The notes under the pieces were generated by a model. The model searched no databases. It had not been told where the DNA came from and was given only the letters and a program-made list of their open reading frames with translations. Shown piece after piece: positions 1 to 9,235 of a stretch of 64,000 bases of DNA. Both the position numbers and the translations under genes were made by a program. Each line of letters starts with the position of its first letter. The first letter of the stretch is position 1. This stretch comes from Agrobacterium arsenijevicii (GTDB lineage: Bacteria; Pseudomonadota; Alphaproteobacteria; Rhizobiales; Rhizobiaceae): contig JWIT01000010.1 of NCBI GenBank assembly GCA_000949895.1, positions 62,001 through 126,000 of the forward strand. Direction: 5' to 3'.

Positions 1-1
1 T

Positions 2-111
2 GAGGTGCTGTCGCTGCATGAAAAGATCGATGTGAAGGTGCTGGCCGAACTGGCCGCACTGCGCCAGGATCTCGCCAGCCTTCACCGCCACGTCACCCGC
101 AAAGACGACTG
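2..111 (+). CDS. C-terminal end of a DUF1003 membrane protein (partial)
   Basis: An open frame enters from the left edge and stops at TGA 109-111, giving the last 36 residues. The visible part contains LHEKID followed by a charged amphipathic helix, which resembles the cytoplasmic tail of DUF1003 proteins (small membrane proteins of unknown function in which an LHEKLD-like motif follows two membrane helices). The membrane part lies outside the window, so the family call rests on this short tail. It is not a CcmA tail, although CcmA would be the expected neighbour of ccmB. Confidence 0.5.
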
Positions 112-460
112 AAGCAGGAAAATTCCATCCCCGCTTTTCCCCGCCCCGCCAGGCGCTGTTATCGTCAGGCCAGTCCTGCCGGGTAAAAGCCAGACGTGGT
201 TGAAACCGAGGGACGGTTCTGATGGGGACGGTGGCGCGTTCGTGACGACAGAACCATCTCGCAAAGTGCGGTGCACGGCCTTTGCGAGATACGGCACTCT
301 GGAAAGGCCCGGCTGCGCAACGCATCCGAACTACACCAACCTCAACTAAAGCGCCGCCGGGCAATCGCCCGACGCCCTCTCCATCCATCCCCCCGCCCGG
401 CAGCACCGTGCGGGATGAATCTGTTGGGTTTTTCGAGCATTACCAGGAAAAGTGACCGAA
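112..460. other. Intergenic stretch without a supported gene
   Basis: No convincing coding frame is seen on either strand. The stretch holds a perfect 11-bp inverted repeat at 256-266 and 280-290 around a 13-base spacer. It lacks a following T run, so it is not a standard terminator, though it could be an operator or an RNA hairpin. The rest is unremarkable and leads into the palindromic repeat element that ends next to ccmB. No ccmA remnant was recognised. Confidence 0.5.
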
Positions 461-650
461 GCCGCGTTTGGCTTTACCCCCCTCTGCCCTGCCGGGCATC
501 TCCCCCTCAAGGGGGGAGATCGGCAAGAGGCTTTCCCGTCACTTCATTCTCGGGCTTCGAGATGGGCGAAACTTTGCCGCAGATCGATCTCCCCCCTTGA
601 GGGGGAGATGCCCGGCGGGGCAGAGGGGGGTAAAACCTCAGACGCGGAGC
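461..650. repeat. Rhizobial palindromic intergenic repeat (RIME-like)
   Basis: Two long inverted arms, about 473-522 and 585-635, are close to perfect reverse complements. They carry the motif CCCTGCCGGGCATCTCCCC and its complement, and a core of about 60 bases separates them. Arms of this sequence type are scattered between genes in Agrobacterium, Rhizobium and Sinorhizobium (RIME-type mosaic elements). The right end reaches the GGAG (646-649) that serves as ccmB ribosome binding site, so the element is inserted right against the gene. The RNA would fold into a very stable hairpin. Confidence 0.75.
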
Positions 651-657
651 AACCCCA

Positions 658-1317
658 ATGACCGCCCTCTTCCTCCGAGACATCAAACTCTCCATCCGCG
701 CCGGCGGCGGTGCACTGATCGGCGTGCTGTTCTTCATGACCGTGGTGGCCGTCATCCCCTTCGGTGTCGGGCCTGATCTCAATCTGCTTGCACGCATCGG
801 GCCGGCCATCGTCTGGATCGGCGCGCTTCTGTCCGCTCTTCTCGGCCTCGACCGACTGTTTCAGGCTGAACGTGAGGACGGCTCGCTCGACCTGATACTC
901 ATGCAGGAAAACCCGCTGGTGCTGACGGTGCTCGTCAAATGCCTGGCGCATTGGGTGGGGACCGGCCTGCCGCTGGTTATCGCCTCGCCGCTCATCGGTC
1001 TGTTCATGAACATGGACGAGGTGGCGATCGGCGCCGTGATGCTGACGCTGCTCGTGGGATCGCCCGCCATTACCTTCATCGGCGCGGTGGGAGCCGCGGT
1101 TGCGGTAGCACTGCCGCGCGGTGGCCTGCTGGTCTCCATCCTGGTTCTGCCGCTGGCCATTCCGGTGCTGATCTTCGGTGTCAGCGCCTCCTATGCGGCG
1201 GTGCAGGACCCGGCACCCTTTATGCCGCCATTCCTCATTCTCTGCGCGATCACGTTATTTTCAGCCGTGACCGGTCCTTTCTTTGCCGCTTTGGCATTGC
1301 GCAATGTTATGGATTGA
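658..1317 (+). CDS. ccmB: Heme exporter protein CcmB
   Basis: A 219-residue, very hydrophobic protein with about six membrane segments, the usual length for CcmB. CcmB is the membrane subunit of the CcmABCD machine that releases heme-loaded CcmE during cytochrome c maturation at the inner membrane. The start MTALFLRDIKLSIRAGGG is typical of the family. GGAG lies eight bases before ATG 658. ccmC, ccmD and ccmG follow on the same strand. The ATPase gene ccmA, normally just upstream, is absent here; a palindromic repeat takes its place. Confidence 0.93.
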   Translation: MTALFLRDIKLSIRAGGGALIGVLFFMTVVAVIPFGVGPDLNLLARIGPAIVWIGALLSALLGLDRLFQAEREDGSLDLILMQENPLVLTVLVKCLAHWVGTGLPLVIASPLIGLFMNMDEVAIGAVMLTLLVGSPAITFIGAVGAAVAVALPRGGLLVSILVLPLAIPVLIFGVSASYAAVQDPAPFMPPFLILCAITLFSAVTGPFFAALALRNVMD

Positions 1318-1391
1318 TGAAACCGCGATTGCCGATCTACCATTGACAAGGATCAATTGCGGGGCGGCCATTCTCGGGTTACACAAACGGC

Positions 1392-2153
1392 ATGAACGAG
1401 CAGACTTTCACCATCACCAAATTCAGCGATCTCGCCAATCCCACGCGGTTTCTGGCGCTGGCGGCACGTATTCTGCCCTGGCTTGCGATGCTGACCGCGC
1501 TGGTGCTGGCCGCCGGTCTTTATCTGTCCTTCACAACCGAGGGCGATTACCAGCAGGGCTACACCGTACGCATCATGTATGTGCACGTTCCCTCCGCCTG
1601 GCTTTCAATGATGTGTTATACGGTCATGGCCATCTCGGCGATTGGCACGCTCGTCTGGCGTCATCCGCTGGCGGATGTCAGCCACAAGGCCGCCGCACCC
1701 ATCGGCGCCGCCTTTACGCTGATCGCACTGGTCACCGGCTCGCTCTGGGGCAAACCCATGTGGGGAACCTGGTGGGTGTGGGACGCACGGCTGACCTCCG
1801 TCTTCGTCCTCTTCCTGATGTATCTCGGGCTGATCGCGCTCAACCGGGCCATGGACGACCCGTCCAGAGCCGCCCGCGTCAGCGCCGTGCTGATCCTTGT
1901 CGGTTTCGTCAATATTCCCATCATCAAGTTTTCGGTCGAGTGGTGGAACACGCTGCACCAACCGGCAAGCGTCATCCGCATGGGCGGCTCAGCCATCGAT
2001 GCGGAGTTTCTCTGGCCGCTTCTGACCATGGCGATCGGCTTCACGCTGCTGTTCTTCACATTGCACATCGCCGCCATGCGCAACGAAATCTGGCGCCGAC
2101 GTGTGGCCGCGCAGCGGCGGCTTGCCGCCCGCATGGCAAACCGGGAGGCATGA
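1392..2153 (+). CDS. ccmC: Heme transporter/chaperone CcmC
   Basis: A 253-residue protein with six predicted membrane segments. The tryptophan-rich WWD signature (WGKPMWGTWWVWDARLTS) lies at about residues 119-136. Histidines near residue 63 (in HVPSAW) and 188 (in TLHQPAS) match the flanking pair that holds heme in this family. CcmC presents heme to the periplasmic chaperone CcmE. It starts 74 bases after ccmB and lies four bases before ccmD, consistent with one transcript. Confidence 0.96.
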   Translation: MNEQTFTITKFSDLANPTRFLALAARILPWLAMLTALVLAAGLYLSFTTEGDYQQGYTVRIMYVHVPSAWLSMMCYTVMAISAIGTLVWRHPLADVSHKAAAPIGAAFTLIALVTGSLWGKPMWGTWWVWDARLTSVFVLFLMYLGLIALNRAMDDPSRAARVSAVLILVGFVNIPIIKFSVEWWNTLHQPASVIRMGGSAIDAEFLWPLLTMAIGFTLLFFTLHIAAMRNEIWRRRVAAQRRLAARMANREA

Positions 2154-2157
2154 GGCC

Positions 2158-2331
2158 ATGACACACGCCTTTTATATCGGCATGTCCTATGCGGCGACCG
2201 GCCTTGTTGTCCTCTGTCTCATCGCCTGGGTCATTCTGGATGGTCAGGCGCGCAAACGGGAACTGAAGGAACTGGAAGCCTCCGGCGTGCGCCGCAGGAC
2301 GAAGGCCGGCTCCGCAGGTGACGCCCGATGA
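2158..2331 (+). CDS. ccmD: Heme exporter protein CcmD
   Basis: A 57-residue protein starting at ATG 2158, four bases after the ccmC stop. It has one membrane helix (about residues 10-28, SYAATGLVVLCLIAWVILD) followed by a basic cytoplasmic tail beginning RKRELKELEASG, the usual CcmD architecture. A longer frame starting at 2101 would overlap ccmC and is not needed. CcmD stabilises the CcmABC-CcmE complex. Its TGA overlaps the ccmG start (ATGA at 2328-2331), so translation is probably coupled. Confidence 0.92.
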   Translation: MTHAFYIGMSYAATGLVVLCLIAWVILDGQARKRELKELEASGVRRRTKAGSAGDAR

Positions 2332-2933
2332 CGCAAACCGGCCACGACCAGAACACCAAGGCCAAAGCGACGGGTCGCGCACGATATGCACTGGCGCTGC
2401 TGCCGCTGCTGCTTTTTGGCGGCTTCGCCCTCATCGCCGGCAAGATGCTCTACGATCAGGACGTCAACGGCCTGGATATCAGCGCCATTCCGTCAGCACT
2501 TATCGGCACCAAGGCACCCGCATTATCTCTGCCGCCGCTTGAAGGCTCGAACCTGCCGGCGCTAACGGATGCCGCCATCAAGGGCAAGCTGACGCTGGTG
2601 AACGTCTTCGCCTCCTGGTGCATTCCCTGCCGTCGGGAACACCCCATCCTTCAGGAACTGGCGAAAGACAACCGCATTACCGTCGTTGGCATCAATTACA
2701 AGGACGGCCAGGACAACGCGCTTCGCTTTCTCGGCGAACTCGGCAATCCCTTTGCTGCAATAGGTGTCGATCCGAACGGCAAGGCCGCGATCGACTGGGG
2801 CGTCTACGGCATTCCCGAAAGTTACCTTGTCGGCGCCGACGGCACGATCCTTTATAAAAAGGTCGGCCCCTTCGATGCCCGCAGCGTCGAGCGTGATCTG
2901 CTGCCGGCCATCACGGCCGCAGCCGGAAAATAA
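2328..2933 (+). CDS. ccmG: Thiol:disulfide interchange protein CcmG (CycY)
   Basis: A 201-residue periplasmic thioredoxin-like protein anchored by an N-terminal helix (about residues 22-45). The active site is C98-I-P-C101 within FASWCIPCRREHP; the IPC form differs from the WCPTC more often seen in CcmG but keeps the redox pair. The motif GVYGIPESYLVG near the C-terminal third is typical of CcmG/DsbE. It delivers electrons to reduce apocytochrome c cysteines before heme attachment. It is the last gene of the ccm group, overlapping ccmD by four bases. Confidence 0.93.
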   Translation: MTQTGHDQNTKAKATGRARYALALLPLLLFGGFALIAGKMLYDQDVNGLDISAIPSALIGTKAPALSLPPLEGSNLPALTDAAIKGKLTLVNVFASWCIPCRREHPILQELAKDNRITVVGINYKDGQDNALRFLGELGNPFAAIGVDPNGKAAIDWGVYGIPESYLVGADGTILYKKVGPFDARSVERDLLPAITAAAGK

Positions 2934-2951
2934 CCCGCGCGCCGAAAGGCA

Positions 2952-4139
2952 TTATCCCTTGGAAATCACCCTGAGCGACGGCCCTTCAGCTGCCGCCTGC
3001 AAGCGTATGCCTTCAAGCACGACCTGATCGCGACCGCCGCGCTTTGCCGCATAAAGACTGTCGTCGGCGCGTTTGATCGCATCGTGAATGGAATGATCTC
3101 CCCTCGCGACGGCTGAGACGCCGAAGCTCGCTGTGATCTGGGTGGCCACGTCCCGGCTGCGCCAATCCAGCGACAGGAGGTTCAAACGCATGGCATTGGC
3201 AAGATGACCGGCCGCGGCAGCCGTGTGGCCGGGCAGGAAAACCACGAATTCCTCGCCGCCGAAACGCGCTACCAGAGCGTCTTGAGGTGCGCATTTCCTA
3301 AGAAGATCTGAAAGGCCGATGAGAACGATATCGCCGGCGGCGTGGCCATAAACATCGTTGATACGCTTGAAATGGTCTATGTCGCAGGCAATCACAGCAC
3401 CATCAGGTGTCTCGCTGCGAAAATCGGGAACGCGCCGGTCGAACCCACGGCGGTTCAGTACATCCGTCAGCGGATCGTGCTCAGCCGCTTGCAGGTGCCG
3501 GTCTACGGTTACGGAAATCTGGCTCGCGAGTACGGATAACGCAAGCAGAAAGCCGAATATGCTCGCGGCAACCTGCATGTAAAATGCATAATCCGACTCG
3601 AAGAACTCGCTGAGTTCCACCATCGAGCCGCTTGGCGTCATCACCAGCAGAACGGCGACCCGCACCAGCGTTTCAAGCACCACCAGCGACGCGATCGCCA
3701 CCATCAGCCTGTCGGCAAGGGCGATGGGCCGCTTTCGCACGACCAGAACCGGAAAGGCGAGCAGCAGGGCGCAGACGACATCGCCGATGACGAGTTCACG
3801 TTTCAGATCCGGCGTGATGAGAACGTGAAACGAGACCAGCAAAATCGCCGCAAGCACGATCGACAGCCGCACCCTCGTATAAAGCGGCCGCCCGAAATGG
3901 ATGAGCAGCGCATGGCCGTAGAGAAAAAAGGCAGAGAAGAACAACAGGTTCGAGACGATCGCCTGCACTTCGAAGGGCAGACCGCCGAGCACCAGAGGTG
4001 CCGCAAAACCAAACGCCGCCGCAAGATATCCGATACCCCAATACCGCGCCGAGGCGTGGCCGATCCTTTGCAGGAACAGGAACACCACACCGAATGTCAG
4101 CATGATGAAAGGGAGAAGATAGGCGAAATTATCTTGCAC
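2952..4139 (-). CDS. Membrane-bound GGDEF protein (probable diguanylate cyclase)
   Basis: 395 residues. The N-terminal half has about six membrane helices (to about residue 215) of no family I can name. The second half is a GGDEF domain with CDIDHFKRINDVYGH and the catalytic signature GGEEF near residues 292-296. These residues predict cyclic-di-GMP synthesis. The segment before the signature reads CAPQDALVARFGGEEF, so the RxxD inhibitory site normally present there is missing. It is convergent with ccmG and separate from the minus-strand genes upstream. The signal sensed is unknown. Confidence 0.88.
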   Translation of the reverse strand: MQDNFAYLLPFIMLTFGVVFLFLQRIGHASARYWGIGYLAAAFGFAAPLVLGGLPFEVQAIVSNLLFFSAFFLYGHALLIHFGRPLYTRVRLSIVLAAILLVSFHVLITPDLKRELVIGDVVCALLLAFPVLVVRKRPIALADRLMVAIASLVVLETLVRVAVLLVMTPSGSMVELSEFFESDYAFYMQVAASIFGFLLALSVLASQISVTVDRHLQAAEHDPLTDVLNRRGFDRRVPDFRSETPDGAVIACDIDHFKRINDVYGHAAGDIVLIGLSDLLRKCAPQDALVARFGGEEFVVFLPGHTAAAAGHLANAMRLNLLSLDWRSRDVATQITASFGVSAVARGDHSIHDAIKRADDSLYAAKRGGRDQVVLEGIRLQAAAEGPSLRVISKG

Positions 4140-4260
4140 AGTGTTCTGCCGGGTGGGGAGACAAGCTTCTGAACCCGAAGACTACCCCAATGCCATTAAG
4201 AAAACTTGCATATGCAACGGACTTTATGCGCCTTGTCTGCCCAGATATCGGCAGGCATGT

Positions 4261-4857
4261 TCACATTTGCGGGAGCGCGTTCTGCCATTCCTTGATCGCC
4301 TCGACGGGCCAGACCAGCATCACCACGTTCAGCGTCAGATTATCGCGGATCAGCCAGCCGGTGAAAATTTCAAAGAAGATGGCGATCAAAACTGTCAGCC
4401 ACACCGGGACGCGGGCGGCGAACAGGAAACCCAGTGCCATGAAAACCGTATCCATCGCCGAGTTCAGGATGCTGTCACCGGTGTAACCCAGCGCCATGGT
4501 CGCGGTGCGGTAGCGATCGATGATGAGCGGCGAGTTTTCGAGGATTTCCCATGCCGCTTCTATCAGAACCGCGAAAGAAAGCCGCATGGAAAGCGGCTTT
4601 TTGCGAAACAGCAGCCACGCGAACCAGTAAAACAGGAAGCCATGGATGATATGCGAAGGCGTGTACCAGTCCGCCAGATGTTGTGAATTGCCCGGCGTGT
4701 TCACACCCAGTTCGAACAGCTTCACATAACCGCATTCGCAAATGGGAATGCGGCCCATGGCGTAGAGAATGACGATCTGCAGGAGAAGCAGCCCGGCGGC
4801 CACACCGAACCATTTGAGCGAGCGCGAACGGGAAGCCGACATCTCCGCAACTGTCAT
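4261..4857 (-). CDS. UPF0314/DUF2585 family membrane protein
   Basis: 198 residues from ATG 4857. An upstream extension of the frame lies inside yciB and looks non-coding. ATG 4857 overlaps the yciB stop (ATGA at 4857-4854), giving translational coupling. The protein has several membrane helices and the motifs [28 protein letters not shown] and [11 protein letters not shown]. These match a family of unknown function common in rhizobia, in which the E-x-x-W-E-x-x-E-N-S pattern suggests metal or lipid binding (inference). It is the last gene of the ftsY-yciB run. Confidence 0.82.
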   Translation of the reverse strand: MTVAEMSASRSRSLKWFGVAAGLLLLQIVILYAMGRIPICECGYVKLFELGVNTPGNSQHLADWYTPSHIIHGFLFYWFAWLLFRKKPLSMRLSFAVLIEAAWEILENSPLIIDRYRTATMALGYTGDSILNSAMDTVFMALGFLFAARVPVWLTVLIAIFFEIFTGWLIRDNLTLNVVMLVWPVEAIKEWQNALPQM

Positions 4858-5510
4858 TTTTCGTCCTTGTTCAGCGGCTCCAGCGAATGACGCATAACGA
4901 GCGGCATTTGCGCCATGGTGAAGATGATGGTGATCGGCATCGTGCCCCACACCTTGAAGGCAACCCATGCGTCGGTGGAGAACATGCGCCAGACCACCTC
5001 GTTCAGCACCGCGAGGAAGAGGAAAAATACACCCCAGCGCAGCGTCAGCTTGCGCCAGCCCTCATCGTTCAGCCTGAAGGCCGAATTGAAGACATAACCG
5101 AGCAGCGACTGACCAAAGAACAGGCCGCCCAGCAGGATGACGCCGAACAGTGCATTGACGATGGTCGGCTTCATCTTGATGAAGGTGTCGTTCTGCAACC
5201 ACAGCGTCAGCGCGCCAAACACGAAAACCACGATGCCTGATATCAGCGGCATGATCGGCAGCTTGCGTGTCAGCATCCATGAAACGGTGAGCGCAGTCGC
5301 GGTTGCGATCATGAACAGGCCGGTGGCGATGAAGATCGGTCCACCGAACTCCGTCAGCACCGGAAAAGTCGACGCCAGCCATTCGCCGCGGGAATTGGCG
5401 AAAAAGAACACCATAAGCGGGCCAAGCTCGAGCACGAATTTCAGCAGCGGGCTGATTTCCGCCACCATCTTTTCGCTTTCCTTGGAATTGCTTTCAATAT
5501 CCATACTCAA
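4854..5510 (-). CDS. yciB: Inner membrane septation protein A (YciB/IspZ)
   Basis: 218 residues with about six membrane helices. [20 protein letters not shown] near the start and [20 protein letters not shown] near the end are hallmark segments of the YciB/IspA septation family. The family acts in the inner membrane and has been linked to cell envelope synthesis and division, but its biochemical role is poorly defined. It overlaps ftsY upstream and the DUF2585 gene downstream by four bases each, so the three are very likely cotranscribed and translationally coupled. Confidence 0.92.
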   Translation of the reverse strand: MSMDIESNSKESEKMVAEISPLLKFVLELGPLMVFFFANSRGEWLASTFPVLTEFGGPIFIATGLFMIATATALTVSWMLTRKLPIMPLISGIVVFVFGALTLWLQNDTFIKMKPTIVNALFGVILLGGLFFGQSLLGYVFNSAFRLNDEGWRKLTLRWGVFFLFLAVLNEVVWRMFSTDAWVAFKVWGTMPITIIFTMAQMPLVMRHSLEPLNKDEK

Positions 5511-6910
5511 ACTCCCGCAATGGCCTTGGCGAAATCTTCCGCCTCGAAGGGCTCCAGATCATCAACGCCTTCACCCACGCCGATGAAATAAACCGGCAGC
5601 TTGTGTTTGGCGGCGATGGCAACGAGGATACCGCCCCGCGCCGTGCCATCCAATTTTGTCATAATCAGGCCCGAAACGCCCGCAACATTGCGGAATATTT
5701 CCACCTGGTTCAAGGCATTCTGCCCGGTCGTCGCATCCAGCGTCTGAAGCACGGTGTGCGGCGCATCCGGATCGAGTTTGCCGAGCACCCGCACGATCTT
5801 TTCCAGCTCCGCCATCAACTCCGTCTTGTTCTGCAAACGGCCGGCAGTATCGATGATGAGCACGTCGCTTTTTTGCGCCCGCGCCTGCTCATAGGCGTCG
5901 TAGGCGAGACCCGAGGCATCCGCGCCGAGCTTGGTGCCGATGAATTGCGAACCGGTGCGATCCGCCCAGATCTTGAGCTGCTCGATTGCCGCTGCACGGA
6001 ACGTATCGCCAGCCGCAAGCATCACCTTGAGGCCCGAGCCGGAAAGCTTTGAGGCTAGCTTGCCGATGGTCGTCGTTTTGCCGGTGCCGTTCACACCCAC
6101 AACGAGAATGACATGTGGCTTGTGCGAAAGATCAAGTTCCAGCGGTTTGGCGACGGGCTTCAGAACCTTGGTGATCTCGCCCGCCATGATGCGCGCTACG
6201 TCCTCGCCGCTGACATCCTTGCCATAACGCTCCGAAGACAGGGCGCCGGTGATGCGCATGGCGGTCTCGACACCCAGATCCGACTGGATGAGAAGATCTT
6301 CAAGTTCGTCGAGCGTATCTTCGTCCAGCTTGCGTTTGGTGAACAGCGCCGAAATCTGGTTGGTCAGCTGCGAGGAAGTGCGCGCAAGCCCGGCCCGCAG
6401 GCGCTGAAACCAGCTGAGCTTCGGCTGCGGTGCTTCGGCAACAGGCTCTTCGCGTTCGCTTGCCGATGAAAAACCCTTCGGCAAGATGGGCGGAGCCTCA
6501 GAGGGTTCGACAGCACGCGCGGCCTCCGCCTCATCAAGCAGCGCATCCATCGCATCCGCGTCGAGCACGGCATCCGCCGCTTCCGGTAAAACCTCGGCCT
6601 GTTCTTCGGCGGCAGCTTCGGCCTGCAACAGCGACAGCGGAACAACACCGATATCGCCGGCAAGCTCGGCACCGGGCAGAAGCGTCGCGTCTTCTTCCTC
6701 CTGGCCGTCGGAAAGGGTCGCATCGAGGTCCGGAGCCGGCCCGCCGGCCGTCTCGATTTCCAGTTCGGAAACCGGGTCCTTCTCGATGATGGGATGTGCT
6801 TCGGCTTCGCTCAGCGCCTCGTCGAAAGAGGCGTTTTCCTTGGCGCTGTCGTCCGTCCCGGCCTTATCCTTGCCGAACGAAAAGACTTTTTTGATGAAGC
6901 CGAGGGCCAT
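5507..6910 (-). CDS. ftsY: Signal recognition particle receptor FtsY
   Basis: 467 residues. An acidic, low-complexity region of about 160 residues precedes the NG GTPase domain, as is usual for FtsY. GTPase motifs are [14 protein letters not shown] (about residues 273-285), [24 protein letters not shown] (about 351-363) and [10 protein letters not shown]. FtsY receives ribosome-SRP complexes at the membrane and pairs with Ffh, whose gene lies at 10634 on the opposite strand. It is followed by yciB with a four-base overlap and preceded by mtaB with a 30-base gap. Confidence 0.97.
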   Translation of the reverse strand: MALGFIKKVFSFGKDKAGTDDSAKENASFDEALSEAEAHPIIEKDPVSELEIETAGGPAPDLDATLSDGQEEEDATLLPGAELAGDIGVVPLSLLQAEAAAEEQAEVLPEAADAVLDADAMDALLDEAEAARAVEPSEAPPILPKGFSSASEREEPVAEAPQPKLSWFQRLRAGLARTSSQLTNQISALFTKRKLDEDTLDELEDLLIQSDLGVETAMRITGALSSERYGKDVSGEDVARIMAGEITKVLKPVAKPLELDLSHKPHVILVVGVNGTGKTTTIGKLASKLSGSGLKVMLAAGDTFRAAAIEQLKIWADRTGSQFIGTKLGADASGLAYDAYEQARAQKSDVLIIDTAGRLQNKTELMAELEKIVRVLGKLDPDAPHTVLQTLDATTGQNALNQVEIFRNVAGVSGLIMTKLDGTARGGILVAIAAKHKLPVYFIGVGEGVDDLEPFEAEDFAKAIAGV

Positions 6911-6940
6911 GGTCGTTTCCGTGTCTTTTCCTGTGCCGCT

Positions 6941-8215
6941 TCAGGCAGCGTCCGCCGCCAGAAGCTTCATGTTCAGATGTTTGCCGTTGTGGCCGGTAAT
7001 CGCAACCTGCGCAAGAGTGCGCGGCGCAAGATGCGGCGCCTCCACCAGCGTGAAATTGTCGGTATGCGCAAAACCGGTGTTTTCGACGAGGATCGTCTGC
7101 ACCGAGCCGACCATGTTTTGCAGATGCGCGAGCCTCAACGCCTCACCGCGCTTGCGAAGCCTTGCCGCCCGATCCTTCACCAAAGCCCGATCAAGCTGCG
7201 GCATGCGCGCAGCGGGCGTGCCGGCGCGCGGGCTGTAGGGAAACACATGCAGGCTGGAAATGCCGCATTCTTCCGCCAGTGTCGCAGCATTTTCGAACAT
7301 CTCTTCCGTCTCGGTCGGAAAACCGGCGATCATATCCGCGCCGAAGGCGATATCCGGCCGGAGCGACCGCACTTCGTGACAGAACCGAATGGCATCAGCC
7401 CTGGAATGACGGCGTTTCATGCGTTTCAGGATCATGTCGTCACCATGCTGGAGAGACAGATGCAGATGCGGCATGAAACGCGCCTCACCGGCAATCAGAT
7501 CCATCAGATGGCTGTCGGCCTCGATGCTATCGATGGAGGACAGCCTGAGCCTTGAGATTTCCGGCACCTGCTTCAACAATGTCTTGGCGAGAAACCCAAG
7601 CGAAGGCTCGCCCGGCAGGTCGGCACCGTAGCTGGTGGCATCCACGCCGGTCAGCACGATTTCGCAATAGCCGCTTTCCACCAGCCTGCGCGCCTGTTCC
7701 ACCACAGCTCCCATCGGCACCGAGCGGGAATTGCCGCGTCCATAGGGAATGATGCAGAAGGTGCAGCGATGATCGCAACCGTTCTGCACCTGAATGAAGG
7801 CGCGCACATGCCCGTCAATGTGCTTGACCATCTGCGGCGCGGTTGCCTTGATGCTCATGATGTCGTTGACGCGCAGCTTTTCTTCCGCCGAAACGCCGAA
7901 ATCCGGCAGCGCGCGGTAGGAGGCGCTTTTCAGCTTTTCTTCATTGCCGAGCACCGCATCCACTTCCGGCATCTCTGCAAAGGTCTGTTTTTCCGTCTGT
8001 GCGGCACAGCCGGTGACGATGATACGGGCATGCGGATTGTCGCGCCTCGCGCGGCGAATGGCCTGCCGCGCCTGGCGCACCGCCTCACCCGTCACGGCGC
8101 AGGTATTGACCAGCACGGCATTGTTAAGCCCGGCCTTCTCAGCCTCCGCCCGCATCACTTCCGATTCATAGGTGTTGAGACGGCAGCCGAAGGTTATGAC
8201 CTCGACGCCGCTCAT
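6941..8215 (-). CDS. mtaB: tRNA t6A37 methylthiotransferase MtaB
   Basis: 424 residues. The N-terminal methylthiotransferase domain has the cluster cysteines in [15 protein letters not shown] and VTGCAAQ. The radical-SAM motif is CDHRCTFC at about residues 145-152, followed by [11 protein letters not shown] short TRAM-like tail closes the protein. The pattern fits MtaB, which converts t6A37 to ms2t6A in tRNAs, better than MiaB or RimO, whose N-terminal motifs differ. It overlaps dapF by four bases (8212-8215), a linkage I recall as common in rhizobia. Confidence 0.92.
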   Translation of the reverse strand: MSGVEVITFGCRLNTYESEVMRAEAEKAGLNNAVLVNTCAVTGEAVRQARQAIRRARRDNPHARIIVTGCAAQTEKQTFAEMPEVDAVLGNEEKLKSASYRALPDFGVSAEEKLRVNDIMSIKATAPQMVKHIDGHVRAFIQVQNGCDHRCTFCIIPYGRGNSRSVPMGAVVEQARRLVESGYCEIVLTGVDATSYGADLPGEPSLGFLAKTLLKQVPEISRLRLSSIDSIEADSHLMDLIAGEARFMPHLHLSLQHGDDMILKRMKRRHSRADAIRFCHEVRSLRPDIAFGADMIAGFPTETEEMFENAATLAEECGISSLHVFPYSPRAGTPAARMPQLDRALVKDRAARLRKRGEALRLAHLQNMVGSVQTILVENTGFAHTDNFTLVEAPHLAPRTLAQVAITGHNGKHLNMKLLAADAA

Positions 8216-9114
8216 ACGGCCCCCTGTTCGGCCGCCGCATCACGCGACCAGACGCCGGTAACGGGATCGACCATGCCGGACCATTCCCATTCGGCCGGCC
8301 CGGTCATGATGACATGGTTGTCCTCGCGCCAGTCGATGGTCAGCGGCACACGCACGGGGCTGGAGGCGACATCGATGGTGACCTTCCTGCCCGTGCGGCC
8401 GGTACGGGCGGCGGAAACGGCGGCAGCGCAGGCGGCGGAACCGCAGGCGAGCGTAAGCCCGGCGCCGCGCTCCCAGGTGCGCGTGCGAAGCGCACTGTCG
8501 GAAATAACCTGCGCCAGCGTGATATTGGCCTTTTCCGGAAACATCGGGTGGTTTTCGAGAAGCGGCCCGAACCGCTCCAGATCGAAATCCATAGGATCGC
8601 GATCCACCCAGAAAATGGCGTGCGGGTTGCCCATGGACATGACGGCGGGCGAATGCAGGATCGGCGCATCAATCGGCCCGATCTGCAATTCGATGCGGCT
8701 CGTATCGTGGAATTCTTCGGAAAGCGGAATATCGCTCCAGCGGAAACGCGGCAGGCCCATATCGACTGATATCATGCCGTCTTCATGTTCGACGGCGTTG
8801 AGGATGCCCGCCACCGTCTGGAAGGTGAAGGTAGTCTTGCCCGTTTCCGAGGACAGGGCCTGCACCACGCAGCGCGTGCCGTTGCCGCAGGCCTGCGCCT
8901 TCGTGCCATCGCAATTGAGAATATCGATGAAGGCATCGGTGCCGCTGACACGCGGATCGTGGATCGCCATGATCTGGTCGAACTGCGTGGCTGGATCGGC
9001 ATTGAGCGCGATTGCCGCGTCAGGCGTCACCATATCCTTGCGGCCGCGCATGTCGACAACGAGGATCTTGTTGCCAAGCCCGTTCATCTTCGCAAATTCG
9101 ACCGTATTCGCCAT
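8212..9114 (-). CDS. dapF: Diaminopimelate epimerase
   Basis: 300 residues, normal to slightly long for DapF. It interconverts LL- and meso-diaminopimelate for lysine and peptidoglycan synthesis in the cytoplasm. The two catalytic cysteines lie in ACGNGTRC (about residue 74) and LACGSAAC (about residue 222); FAKMNGLGN at the start and GNPHAIFWV in the middle are family signatures. It is the first gene of the dapF-mtaB-ftsY-yciB run, which is probably one transcript. Confidence 0.97.
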   Translation of the reverse strand: MANTVEFAKMNGLGNKILVVDMRGRKDMVTPDAAIALNADPATQFDQIMAIHDPRVSGTDAFIDILNCDGTKAQACGNGTRCVVQALSSETGKTTFTFQTVAGILNAVEHEDGMISVDMGLPRFRWSDIPLSEEFHDTSRIELQIGPIDAPILHSPAVMSMGNPHAIFWVDRDPMDFDLERFGPLLENHPMFPEKANITLAQVISDSALRTRTWERGAGLTLACGSAACAAAVSAARTGRTGRKVTIDVASSPVRVPLTIDWREDNHVIMTGPAEWEWSGMVDPVTGVWSRDAAAEQGAV

Positions 9115-9235
9115 CGCCTTGAACCTGAGATTGTCTGAAAACCGAAATATATACGGGTTTTTCCCCGCGCTTTCGCCCTATATGGCGGAAAGGACGGTAA
9201 ATTACCAGACTGTTGCGGCGCAAACCGGTGAGCGC

